A DNA stretch of 8,249 nt from the NCBI GenBank assembly GCA_001805165.1, contig MHEI01000087.1:1-8249 (forward strand). Direction: 5' to 3'. Shown in pieces: positions 1 through 6,914 of the stretch; the stretch's first letter is position 1, and each line of letters begins with the position of its first letter. The translations under genes were made by a program, and so were the position numbers. The notes beneath the pieces were generated by a model. The model did not search any database, had not been told where the DNA came from, and saw nothing but the letters and a program-made list of their open reading frames with translations. The stretch is from Nitrospirae bacterium RBG_16_43_11. Its GTDB lineage: Bacteria > Nitrospirota > 9FT-COMBO-42-15 > HDB-SIOI813.

Positions 1-181
1 TTATGGCACCTCAATAAACATGGGAGAAATTACAATAATAGGTAATCAGCTCAACAACTTTACAGGAAAACCCTTTATGTTACCTGAGAGGATACCCATA
101 CGCTTCAGCCTTACAAGGATAACAGGAAGCGTGTTGAAACACTTCAGGTTAAAGGCTGCCGCTAAGATGAGCAAATCGTAA
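1..181 (+). CDS. C-terminal fragment of an unidentified protein (possibly DUF362-like)
   Basis: An open frame enters from the left edge (first complete codon at base 2) and ends at TAA 179-181, giving 59 visible residues. The readable part has a beta-like stretch (GEITIIGNQL), then KPFMLPERIPIRFS, and a basic tail ending KAAAKMSKS. The order 'GEIxIIG...PF.LP' loosely recalls the C-terminus of DUF362-type proteins, but this is an impression from memory and too short to be firm. There is no signal or membrane segment in the visible part. It lies 34 bp upstream of the GT-C-type gene on the same strand with no visible terminator between, so the two are probably cotranscribed. Reality of the coding frame is likely; the family is uncertain. 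Confidence 0.55.
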   Translation, partial: YGTSINMGEITIIGNQLNNFTGKPFMLPERIPIRFSLTRITGSVLKHFRLKAAAKMSKS

Positions 182-194
182 GAGGAATGTAACA

Positions 195-211
195 TGATCG
201 GGGGAAGATCA
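195..211 (+). promoter_or_regulatory. Ribosome binding site in the loop of a small inverted repeat
   Basis: TGATC (195-199) and GATCA (207-211) are perfect inverted arms around a GGGGGAA loop (200-206). The loop is the best Shine-Dalgarno match for the ATG at 216. The stem is only 5 bp, so stable folding is doubtful, but this purine run supports the start at 216. Confidence 0.4.
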
Positions 212-215
212 GTAT

Positions 216-2087
216 ATGATTGAGAACCATAATTTTAAATTTTTAACAATCATCCTATCCATTATTGTTATTGTCTTTGTATTGTATTACCCCGGTGCGA
301 AGGGCCCTTATTTGCTGGATGATTTTGGTAACCTCTATAGTAATGCAACACTGAGCTTAACTGATTTAAATCCATCCGGGCTATATGAAGCTATATTCTC
401 GACGAAGTCTGGACCTCTTTATCGTCCCGTGTCAATGGCGAGTTTTGTTTTGAATTATTACATGGCCGGCAATACAGATCCATTCTCAATTAAATTAACA
501 AATATCTTCATACATCTCTTTAATACCATAGGTATTTTTCTGTTGACTCTTCTAATTCTGTCTTATAACTCATCTGAAAATGGACATGGGAAATGGGTTG
601 CCATGTTTATTACCGCGTTATGGGCGCTTCGCCCTCTGCACGTATCAACCGTGCTCTATTCTGTGCAGCGGATGAACGAGTTAGCCTCTTTGTTCTGTAT
701 TTATTCAGTCATTGCTTATATTAAGGGTCGGGACAACTTAATTCGGGGGCATACATCAGGTATCTGGTGGATTACTCTGGCAGTAGGTCTTGGAGGCGCC
801 TTAGCCATATTCAGTAAAGAAAATGGCGTCCTTTTGCCCCTTTTACTACTGGTCATTGAGGGCTTATTATTTCGCTTTAAGTTTCATGAGGGTATCAGGT
901 CATATTTTAGATACCTGGTTTCGGGGATCTTAATTGTGCCGGCTGTTTCAATATTTATCTACCTGGCGATCTATAGTTTTACCAGTAGATATGACCACCA
1001 CTGGGGTTTTACGATTATGGAAAGGCTCCTTACAGAAAGCAGGGTCTTATTTTCTTATCTGCGTCTTATTCTTTTTCCCGATACCAGATTAATGAGCCTT
1101 TATCATGATGACTTTGAATTATCCCGAAGCCTTTTATCACCTTACACGACATTATTTTCTGTGATTGGAATATTACTTTTTCTTTTATTAGGGATATATG
1201 GTGTGTGGAAAAACAGATTCCCAATTCTCAGTTTTGGGATTCTGTGGTATTTGGCAGGTCATCTGTTGGAATCAACTGTTATACGGCTGCAGATTGTTTT
1301 TGAGCACCGTAACTATCTGCCAAGCTATGGTCCATTACTTATAATTGGCTATTACCTCAATCACCAGAGAATTTTCCCAAACTCCATGAACCGTCATATC
1401 AAATTTGTAATTATGGCCGTGATCCTGATTTTTATTTCATGGCAGCTTAAAGGGAGGGTGATGCAGTGGTCATCATGGAACAATTTCTACTTGGGAGAGA
1501 TAGCAAACAATCCGGAATCTCCAAGGGCATGGAGCGGATTGGGCCTTATGCAATATCGGTCTGAACAGTACCAAAAGGCGATCGTTTCTTACCGTAAGGC
1601 TGCAGAATTTAATCCCAGAGAGGCAGCTTATCCGATTAATGAATTCATGATTTCAGTATATATGATGAAAATAGAACCACAGGAAGCACTTGTTAAAGAG
1701 ATTGAAAGAAGACTCTCAAATTATCCTATAACACCGTTTACTTCAGCGCAGATATTCTTACTTGCCAAAAACAGCCTCCGTATGGGAACAAATTATCCAT
1801 ATACGGAAAAGATCCTGTTGGCGGCAACGGCAAATCCGACATGGCCGACTAAAGACAATAAGGCTGCAGCATTTTATTTCTTAGGAGAAACTTTGTTGCG
1901 CAGAGATAAACATTATGATGCGATAGTCGCATGGGAGAACACCTTATTACTCCGCCCTGAGACCCACGAGGTCAGGATAAAGATTGCCAATCTATATCTT
2001 GGCCTGAATCAGATTACAAAGGCCCAAGAACATCTCAACTTGCTAGACAAGGTGCGGCTGGACTCAACATCAAACCTCTTACCTTGA
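216..2087 (+). CDS. Polytopic GT-C-type glycosyltransferase with C-terminal TPR repeats (TMTC/PMT-like)
   Basis: This 623-residue protein has a first membrane helix at about 8-26, then LLDDFGN (33-39), whose acidic pair D35-D36 sits in the first external loop as in GT-C enzymes of the TMTC/PMT group. Further hallmarks are LYRPVS (69-73) before a helix, LRPLHVSTVLYSVQRMNELA (138-157), FSKENG (199-204) and FEHRNYLPS (362-370), all recurring in bacterial 'tetratricopeptide repeat' membrane proteins of this type. Roughly ten hydrophobic helices extend to about residue 410. The C-terminal third is soluble with TPR-like units at about 436-467, 549-582 and 583-616. The family generally transfers a sugar from a polyprenyl-phosphate donor at the outer face of the inner membrane, with the TPRs binding a protein or glycan acceptor; donor and acceptor here are unknown. 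The start at 216 is preceded by a GGGGGAAG site. The 3' end overlaps the convergent GT2 gene by 9 bp. Family call is confident, reaction is inferred. Confidence 0.8.
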   Translation: MIENHNFKFLTIILSIIVIVFVLYYPGAKGPYLLDDFGNLYSNATLSLTDLNPSGLYEAIFSTKSGPLYRPVSMASFVLNYYMAGNTDPFSIKLTNIFIHLFNTIGIFLLTLLILSYNSSENGHGKWVAMFITALWALRPLHVSTVLYSVQRMNELASLFCIYSVIAYIKGRDNLIRGHTSGIWWITLAVGLGGALAIFSKENGVLLPLLLLVIEGLLFRFKFHEGIRSYFRYLVSGILIVPAVSIFIYLAIYSFTSRYDHHWGFTIMERLLTESRVLFSYLRLILFPDTRLMSLYHDDFELSRSLLSPYTTLFSVIGILLFLLLGIYGVWKNRFPILSFGILWYLAGHLLESTVIRLQIVFEHRNYLPSYGPLLIIGYYLNHQRIFPNSMNRHIKFVIMAVILIFISWQLKGRVMQWSSWNNFYLGEIANNPESPRAWSGLGLMQYRSEQYQKAIVSYRKAAEFNPREAAYPINEFMISVYMMKIEPQEALVKEIERRLSNYPITPFTSAQIFLLAKNSLRMGTNYPYTEKILLAATANPTWPTKDNKAAAFYFLGETLLRRDKHYDAIVAWENTLLLRPETHEVRIKIANLYLGLNQITKAQEHLNLLDKVRLDSTSNLLP

Positions 2088-3266
2088 GCTCTCTATCTTA
2101 TCCCATATAGTAAAATCTTTCCCCCGAATATAATTAAACCAGCCCATTATTATCGTAAAGTTTAAGAGGATAAAGAAGTTCGCTATCCGTGGTATCATAT
2201 TCCTTTGAACCGGTTTTACTGACCCTGCTATGGCAAGTAAGTAGAAGATGAGTTGCAATACGAAAATAATTGAAAACAACCAGTTACTGTAAACAAGGAT
2301 CAGATTCGAGAAAAATAGCGTAACAAGAAATAAAGGAGAGAATATCGGTAAAAGTTTTCGCGATGGAAGAATGAACAACGAATAAAAACCATGCCCTGCT
2401 CCTATCATGTTATATTTATGCATCATAGTCCGGATTGTCTGCGAAATAATCCGGACCTTTTGCTGGAACAATTCTTTTATATTATCCGGAGCCGGTTCCC
2501 AGACGAATGCATCAGGCGCATAGGCTATCCTGTATCCCTTCCTGATAATAAAAAGGGTAAGACAAAAATCGTCCCCTTCGCCTATATGATACCAGTCAGA
2601 GAAGTTAATATCACGGAAGATAGAGCGTCGGAATGCACATATCTCTCCGCTCATGCATATAACAGAATGAAGCCGCCATTCCCTGTCCCGGAGCATTTTC
2701 TCTATCTTCCAGTATAAATCTCCTCCTTTTGAGATAGCAGTGCCGGATTTATCAACCTGCATCATAGCGCCTGTAGCGCCACCGACTTTCTTGTCCTTGA
2801 AATATGGGATAATTTTCAATAACACATCATTACTGAAATATGCATTGGCGTCAGTGGATATAATGATTTCTCCTGTAGCATGCTGTATTCCGTAATGTAT
2901 CGCCGATGCCTTTCCCTTGCGAGCTGGTTGCAGCACAAGTTTAATCCCCCTTGACTCATATTCCCGGACTATTTCCTGCGTCCTGTCATTGGAACTGCTG
3001 TCCACAACAAGTATTTCAAGCTGTTCTATTGGATACCTGAGCGCCAATGTATTTTCAATTTTTCTCCGTATCGTTTTTTCTTCGTTATAGGTCATGATCA
3101 TTATTGAGACTGATGGCTGATATGTATCGTCTTTTTCAATCCCTGAGGAGATAATAGATGAGAGAAGATACAGGAGGATGGGATACCCGATATATATCCA
3201 GAATATAGAAAAGAGGGAGATGTAGAATATCACTGTTAAAATCATTTTCAATGCTAAAAATAACAC
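2079..3266 (-). CDS. Membrane-bound family 2 glycosyltransferase (CESA-like)
   Basis: The 395-residue product starts with a membrane helix (about 10-38) followed by a GT-A catalytic domain. Motifs seen are TYNEE (59-63), DSSSND (89-94), ARKGKASA (115-122), STDAN (137-141, in the position of the metal-binding DxD), SGEICAFRR (206-214) and GEGDDF (229-234, general base region). QQKVRI (268-273) stands where processive enzymes have QxxRW, with Ile for Trp, which argues for single-sugar transfer. Two or three C-terminal helices (about 303-345 and 362-380) follow. The likely substrate is a nucleotide sugar used on a lipid-linked or extruded glycan at the cytoplasmic face of the inner membrane. The chosen start is GTG at 3264-3266 with GGAG (complement of 3278-3281) 11 bases upstream; an ATG seven codons later lacks a binding site. 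It lies alone on the minus strand between + strand genes. Sugar specificity cannot be read. Confidence 0.85.
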   Translation of the reverse strand: MLFLALKMILTVIFYISLFSIFWIYIGYPILLYLLSSIISSGIEKDDTYQPSVSIMIMTYNEEKTIRRKIENTLALRYPIEQLEILVVDSSSNDRTQEIVREYESRGIKLVLQPARKGKASAIHYGIQHATGEIIISTDANAYFSNDVLLKIIPYFKDKKVGGATGAMMQVDKSGTAISKGGDLYWKIEKMLRDREWRLHSVICMSGEICAFRRSIFRDINFSDWYHIGEGDDFCLTLFIIRKGYRIAYAPDAFVWEPAPDNIKELFQQKVRIISQTIRTMMHKYNMIGAGHGFYSLFILPSRKLLPIFSPLFLVTLFFSNLILVYSNWLFSIIFVLQLIFYLLAIAGSVKPVQRNMIPRIANFFILLNFTIIMGWFNYIRGKDFTIWDKIESSR

Positions 3267-3456
3267 GACAGGCTTTGCTCCGTCAATGCTCGTTGTTTCT
3301 AAAGCATTGGAAAGTGAACCAGTTGAAATTGCTGCAATTTTTATCTAACGAGGAGATATGCCGTTGCAAAGGTAAATAAACTGGACTCGATCCTTGACTT
3401 CCTTTCCCATGACAAGTTTCTGGTCAAGAAGTCTTTATTATATAAATTTAGACTAT

Positions 3457-3496
3457 CATATTGATAATATGCCGCATTTGGCCTAAAATATGCAAT
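3457..3496 (+). repeat. 40-bp imperfect direct repeat, copy 1 (promoter module)
   Basis: Aligned without gaps to 6875-6914, this segment is identical at 33 of 40 positions. The left core ATATTG.TAATAT and the right core CTAAAATATGCAAT are the invariant blocks. Six of the seven differences are transitions and most sit in the spacer between them. Identity stops within a few bases on both sides. Confidence 0.75.
3461..3489 (+). promoter_or_regulatory. Sigma70-type promoter for the GT4-GT2-DUF2304 operon
   Basis: TTGATA (3461-3466) and TAAAAT (3484-3489) are separated by exactly 17 bp and point at the GT4 gene. A start of transcription near 3496 would leave a leader of about 39 bases. The same architecture is preserved in the repeat copy ahead of the cupin gene, which strengthens the call. 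Confidence 0.55.
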
Positions 3497-3534
3497 TAAG
3501 TCACTGAAGGGAGTAAAAATAAGACAAACTGAGC

Positions 3535-4728
3535 ATGGGACGTAGCAATAAAAAGAAAGTTGTATGGTTATTCTCACATCTTCTCTTCAGGACGGGTGGA
3601 AACAGATTTATTCTTGAGGTGACAAAGAGATTACAAAAATCATGGGATGTCAGTATTATTATTGAGAAGGCATCTCTTGAGATAAAAAACGAGTTCAAAC
3701 AAAGTGGTATCAATATTAGTGAAATAGGATCCTTAACAAGTATAAGTCCAATCTATTGGCTGTTTTTCCCTTTGATGCTCAGGATGAATGAGAAGCGAAT
3801 AAAGAAGGAAACAAATGATGCAGATGTGATAATATCTGGCATGTTCCCGATGAATTTCATTGCCACAAAGCTTAATAAACCGACCATACAGAACTGTTGG
3901 GAACCTTATGCCCTTTTTCATGATAAGCATTACATAAATGGTTTTACAATACCACAGTCCCTATTTATACGAATAGTTGCAGCCCTTTATAAACATAAGG
4001 ATATGAGTGGGACAATGAATAGTGATATTATCTCTACGCTTAATCGGGCTACAGAGGATTTAATCAAGAAGGTTTACGGAAGAGAAGTGGTAAGAACTTA
4101 TATGGGTGTAGATACAGATTTTTTCAGGCCACTGCCTATTTCATCCTCTATAGGAAACAAGAGAACGGTTATTTTGCATAGTACTGATTATACTATGCAG
4201 AAAGGGACAGGATATCTTATCAATGCCCTTCCCCTGATAAAAGACAAAGTCAAGGATGTCAAACTAATTATTACTCACACACATAGCAATCCAAAAGAAA
4301 AGGTAAACCTTGTTAACAGGGCGAGGATGCTTGGGGTTGATGAGTATATAGAATTTGTGGGAACTGTACCTTACAGTAAACTACCGGAATACTACTCACT
4401 TGCTGACGTGGTAGTCTTTACAGGCCATCCAGAGTGCTACGGATCAACTGCAAGTCTCACCGTTTTAGAAGCGATGGCGTGTGAGACTCCTGCAGTGCGT
4501 AGTATTGGATGCAATGAGGAGGCCGAAGATGGTGTCTCAGGCATTTTAGTTGACCCAAGAAACAGGGTTGAGTTAGCCGATGCCATTGTAAAGATACTAT
4601 TGGATAAGGACCTTGCAAAAAAGATGGGTAAAGAGGGGCGGAATAGAGTGCTTACATTATATAACTGGGAAAATGTAAGCAAGATATTCTCTGACATGAT
4701 TTCGCAGCTCCTTGAGAGAAGAGTGTGA
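3535..4728 (+). CDS. Family 4 glycosyltransferase (GT-B fold)
   Basis: The 397-residue protein has the two Rossmann-like halves of a GT4 retaining glycosyltransferase. The N-terminal half opens with KVVWLF (8-13) and the glycine loop RTGGNRF (19-25). The C-terminal half contains TVILHSTDYTMQKGTGYLI (211-229), VKLIITHTH (242-250), YIEFVGTVPYSKLPEYYSLADVVVF (about 271-295), then HPECYG (298-303) and LEAMACETPAV (311-321), closing with NEEAEDGVSGILVDP. It would use a nucleotide sugar to extend a glycan on the cytoplasmic side of the membrane; donor and acceptor are unknown. Two oddities: the conserved glutamate pair is E300...E312, four residues wider than the usual EX7E, and the common ACGTP is ACETP. 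The ATG at 3535 has only a distant purine run (AAGGGAG at 3507-3513, 21 bases away), and an in-frame stop at 3520-3522 rules out a longer form. First gene of a three-gene unit; the next starts 5 bp after its stop. Confidence 0.88.
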   Translation: MGRSNKKKVVWLFSHLLFRTGGNRFILEVTKRLQKSWDVSIIIEKASLEIKNEFKQSGINISEIGSLTSISPIYWLFFPLMLRMNEKRIKKETNDADVIISGMFPMNFIATKLNKPTIQNCWEPYALFHDKHYINGFTIPQSLFIRIVAALYKHKDMSGTMNSDIISTLNRATEDLIKKVYGREVVRTYMGVDTDFFRPLPISSSIGNKRTVILHSTDYTMQKGTGYLINALPLIKDKVKDVKLIITHTHSNPKEKVNLVNRARMLGVDEYIEFVGTVPYSKLPEYYSLADVVVFTGHPECYGSTASLTVLEAMACETPAVRSIGCNEEAEDGVSGILVDPRNRVELADAIVKILLDKDLAKKMGKEGRNRVLTLYNWENVSKIFSDMISQLLERRV

Positions 4729-4733
4729 TATAA

Positions 4734-5450
4734 ATGGAGAAGGTATTAATTATAATCCCGGCATATAATGAAAAAGAAAGTCTGCCGGATGTTATTGCAT
4801 CAGTACGAAAGGAGATACCGGAGGCTGATGTACTTGTTATTAATGACGGTTCCACTGATACCACAGGCTTTATTGCAAGGCGTGAGAAGGTAGAAGTAAT
4901 TGATCTGCCTTATAACATGGGCATTGGGGCTGCAATGCAGACAGGTTATAAGTATAGTTTCGCCGAAGGATACGATGTGTCTGTCCAGTTTGATGGAGAT
5001 GGCCAGCATCCGGCAAATCAGATCCGGAATATCTTAAGGCAGCTGCAGGAGGGGAGGGTTGACGTGATAATAGGGTCGCGATTTCTGGAGGATACAGGTT
5101 ATGTACCTTCCTTTTCCCGCTCGATTGGAATAGTGATGTTTGCAAGGCTCATGTCTATCATAATGCGGCAGAAGATAACAGATCCAACATCTGGTTTCAG
5201 AGCAGCAAACCGGGCCGTAATTGAATTCTATAGCCGTCATTATCCGGAAGATTACCCTGAAGTGGAGGCTTTGGTTCTGCTTCACAGGGCTGGTTTTACC
5301 ATGACTGAGGTAGCGGTAAAAATGGAAAAACGGATGTCTGGAAGATCGAGCATTACGCCGGTCAGAGGCATATATTACATGGTAAAGGTTACCTTAGCCG
5401 TCCTGGTTGACTTGTTAAAGAGTACTGAAAGGAGAAGATGTTATGAGTAA
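4734..5450 (+). CDS. DPM-like family 2 glycosyltransferase (probable polyprenyl-phosphate sugar synthase)
   Basis: This 238-residue GT-A enzyme carries PAYNE (9-13), NDGSTD (37-42), YNMGIGAAMQTG (60-71), QFDGDGQHP (85-93, with the metal-binding DxD), GSRF (114-117) and TDPTSGFRA (149-157). These place it with dolichol/polyprenyl-phosphate mannose synthase-like proteins, which transfer a sugar from a nucleotide donor to a polyprenyl phosphate. It lacks the C-terminal membrane helices of GtrB/ArnC relatives; only a weakly hydrophobic segment is seen at about 213-228. The next gene overlaps by 8 bp and encodes a small DUF2304 membrane protein, a pairing seen repeatedly in glycan clusters, so that protein may serve as membrane anchor or partner. 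Spacing of 5 bp after GT4 with GAGAGAAGAG in the end of that gene as binding site implies translational coupling. The sugar could be mannose, given the GDP-mannose enzyme nearby, but this is not shown. Confidence 0.85.
   Translation: MEKVLIIIPAYNEKESLPDVIASVRKEIPEADVLVINDGSTDTTGFIARREKVEVIDLPYNMGIGAAMQTGYKYSFAEGYDVSVQFDGDGQHPANQIRNILRQLQEGRVDVIIGSRFLEDTGYVPSFSRSIGIVMFARLMSIIMRQKITDPTSGFRAANRAVIEFYSRHYPEDYPEVEALVLLHRAGFTMTEVAVKMEKRMSGRSSITPVRGIYYMVKVTLAVLVDLLKSTERRRCYE
5428..5434 (+). promoter_or_regulatory. Strong ribosome binding site for the DUF2304 gene
   Basis: AAAGGAG lies inside the end of the GT2 gene, 8 bases before the ATG at 5443. It fixes that start and the 8-bp gene overlap. Confidence 0.7.
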
Positions 5451-5796
5451 GGTTCAATTAATTGCAATAATGCTTAATCTTGGCTTACTTGGTGTAATTA
5501 TAGAGCTTATCCGGAGAGGAAGGCTTAAGGAGAAATATTCATTATTATGGTTATTCTCAATAGGTGTGATGCTGTTACTGTCGTTTTGGCGAAGCTTACT
5601 TCATATTATTGCAGAGTGGTTTGGTATATTTTATGCACCTTCATTGCTCTTTTTGGTGGCCTTCCTCTTTCTTATATTAATCAGCCTCCATTTTACAGTA
5701 GCCATGTCCGGATTTGCTGAAAAAAACAAGAGGCTTGCACAGGAGATAGGACTGTTGAAGCACGAACTTGAGAAGGTTAATTCAATAATAAAATAG
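5443..5796 (+). CDS. DUF2304 family small membrane protein
   Basis: The 117-residue protein has three hydrophobic segments (about 4-22, 33-56 and 64-87) and a charged, heptad-like C-terminal helix (about 91-115, EKNKRLAQEIGLLKHELEKV) that is probably a short coiled coil in the cytoplasm. GRLKEKYSLLWL (26-37) and the pattern YAPSLLFLVAFLFLI...LHFTV match what I know of DUF2304, whose members are usually encoded directly beside a DPM-like GT2. The function is not established; a membrane-anchoring or flippase-like role for the paired transferase is plausible. It overlaps the preceding gene by 8 bp, has an excellent binding site, and is the last gene of its operon. The 34 bp between it and the convergent gmd show no clear terminator hairpin. 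Confidence 0.82.
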   Translation: MSKVQLIAIMLNLGLLGVIIELIRRGRLKEKYSLLWLFSIGVMLLLSFWRSLLHIIAEWFGIFYAPSLLFLVAFLFLILISLHFTVAMSGFAEKNKRLAQEIGLLKHELEKVNSIIK

Positions 5797-5830
5797 CAAG
5801 TTCAAACCAGCGAGAGAGGTCAACCAACCC

Positions 5831-6877
5831 TTAATCAACTTTCCACCACCTGTCCGGAAATGCCTCATTCAATATATTATCGCCTTCTCCAACAGGTTTA
5901 AGCCCCATACGGCGCATATCAGCGTCTACCATGACCTTGATAAGCTTTGAGAAGGTAATCCTGGGGTCCCATTTTAATTCCTTACGGGCCTTATCCGGAC
6001 CGGCTTTCAATACTTCTACTTCAGTAGGTCTGAAGTAATAGGGATCAATCTTCACATGTTCTTGCCAGTCTAACCCCGCATATTCAAATGCAGCCTTTAC
6101 AAATTCTTCGACAGAGTGAGTTTCACCGGTTCCAACAACATAATCACCGGGTTTCTCCTGCTGCAGCATCATCCATGTCAGCATGACATATTCCGGGGTA
6201 TACCCCCAATCTCTCTTTGCCTCGAGATTTCCCAGGTAGAGATATTTCTCCTTACCCGCAATAATATTTGCTATAGTCCTTGTGATTTTTTTTGTCACAA
6301 AAACTTCTCCCCGACGGGGTGATTCATGATTGAAAAGGATTCCATTGGATATAAACATATTATAGGCCTCCCGGAAATTAACAGACATCCAGTAGGCATA
6401 AACCTTTGCGGCAGCATAGGGGCTTCGTGGATAAAACGGTGTGCTTTCATTCTGTGGAGGGGGTGCTGCTCCGAACATTTCACTGCTTGATGCCTGGTAA
6501 AACCTGGCGCTGATTCCACTTCGCCTGACAGCCTCTAAAATCCTTGTTGTTCCAAGACCAGTAACATTTCCTGTATATTCAGCCATGTCAAAGCTCAATC
6601 GGACATGGCTTTGTGCCCCGAAGTGATAGATCTCTTCCGGTTGAATGTCGTAGATAATATGAGTCAATTGGCTTGCATCTGACAGGTCACCATAGTGTAG
6701 AAAGATATTTGCAGAGGGATCATGAGGCTCGACATATATGTGTTCTATCCGTCCCGTATTAAAGGTGCTGGCCCTTCTGATTAGTCCATGCACCTCATAC
6801 CCCTTTGACAGAAGGAGTTCTGCCATGTATGAACCGTCCTGCCCTGTAATCCCGGTTATTAATGCCTTTTTACACAT
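5831..6877 (-). CDS. gmd: GDP-mannose 4,6-dehydratase
   Basis: The 348-residue protein is an extended short-chain dehydrogenase that converts GDP-D-mannose to GDP-4-keto-6-deoxy-D-mannose using bound NADP. Visible are the dinucleotide loop GITGQDGSY (9-17), the RR pair (34-35) typical of NADP use, HYGDLSD (61-67), HFGAQSHV (85-92), the catalytic set SSSEMFG (130-136, with E133) and YAAAK (154-158), and the substrate loop NHESPRRGE (183-191), followed by KRDWGY (221-226) and GTGETHSVEEFV (249-260). Length is normal for bacterial Gmd, with a C-terminal tail after residue 325 ending DRWWKVD. The product feeds GDP-perosamine, GDP-fucose, GDP-rhamnose and similar sugars; the aminotransferase across the divergent promoter suggests perosamine. 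No Shine-Dalgarno sequence precedes its ATG (6875-6877), and that ATG lies at the edge of the 40-bp repeat, so its leader may be very short. Confidence 0.96.
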   Translation of the reverse strand: MCKKALITGITGQDGSYMAELLLSKGYEVHGLIRRASTFNTGRIEHIYVEPHDPSANIFLHYGDLSDASQLTHIIYDIQPEEIYHFGAQSHVRLSFDMAEYTGNVTGLGTTRILEAVRRSGISARFYQASSSEMFGAAPPPQNESTPFYPRSPYAAAKVYAYWMSVNFREAYNMFISNGILFNHESPRRGEVFVTKKITRTIANIIAGKEKYLYLGNLEAKRDWGYTPEYVMLTWMMLQQEKPGDYVVGTGETHSVEEFVKAAFEYAGLDWQEHVKIDPYYFRPTEVEVLKAGPDKARKELKWDPRITFSKLIKVMVDADMRRMGLKPVGEGDNILNEAFPDRWWKVD

Positions 6878-6914
6878 ATTGCTAATATACTATACTTGGT
6901 CTAAAATATGCAAT
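6875..6914 (+). repeat. 40-bp imperfect direct repeat, copy 2 (promoter module)
   Basis: The partner of 3457-3496, identical at 33 of 40 aligned positions. This copy begins in the gmd start codon and covers most of the left half of the gmd-cupin divergent region. Its ends also form short inverted arms, ATTGC (6878-6882) and GCAAT (6910-6914), which are only partly kept in copy 1 (ATTGA and GCAAT). Confidence 0.75.
6879..6907 (+). promoter_or_regulatory. Sigma70-type promoter for the cupin-aminotransferase operon
   Basis: TTGCTA (6879-6884) and TAAAAT (6902-6907) have a 17-bp spacer and face the cupin gene. The predicted leader is about 65 bases. Position and spacing are the same as in the other repeat copy. 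Confidence 0.5.

Larger units (their letters stand above)
3267..3534. other. Divergent intergenic region
   Basis: This 268-bp gap separates the - strand GT2 from the + strand GT4 operon. It holds the promoter and 40-bp repeat at its right side. The left 190 bp is AT-rich with short open frames on the + strand (42 codons from 3251; an ATG-less stretch ending near 3462) that read somewhat protein-like but lack binding sites and recognisable motifs. I see no RNA gene or terminator in it. Confidence 0.5.

Noticed and set aside
2391..2717. 108-codon open frame on the + strand
   Set aside because: It is antisense to the GT2 catalytic domain, whose motifs are intact, and shows no family motifs of its own.
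3358..3375. GAGGAG followed by ATG 3358
   Set aside because: The spacing is only 2 bases and the frame ends after five codons.
3341..3577. 78-codon minus-strand frame across the GT4 start and the repeat
   Set aside because: No binding site, low-complexity aromatic composition, and it covers the promoter module and the GT4 N-terminus. The IAYFRP similarity to another minus-strand frame at 6882-7142 only reflects the DNA repeat.
5797..5830. Bidirectional terminator between DUF2304 and gmd
   Set aside because: Only trivial pairings such as GGT-CA-ACC are present, with no GC-rich stem or T run.
6878..6914. Mobile-element terminal repeats or attachment sites formed by the two 40-bp copies
   Set aside because: The copies contain good promoter elements, differ at 7 of 40 positions, and the 3.4 kb between them holds no transposase or integrase, so a regulatory explanation is simpler.
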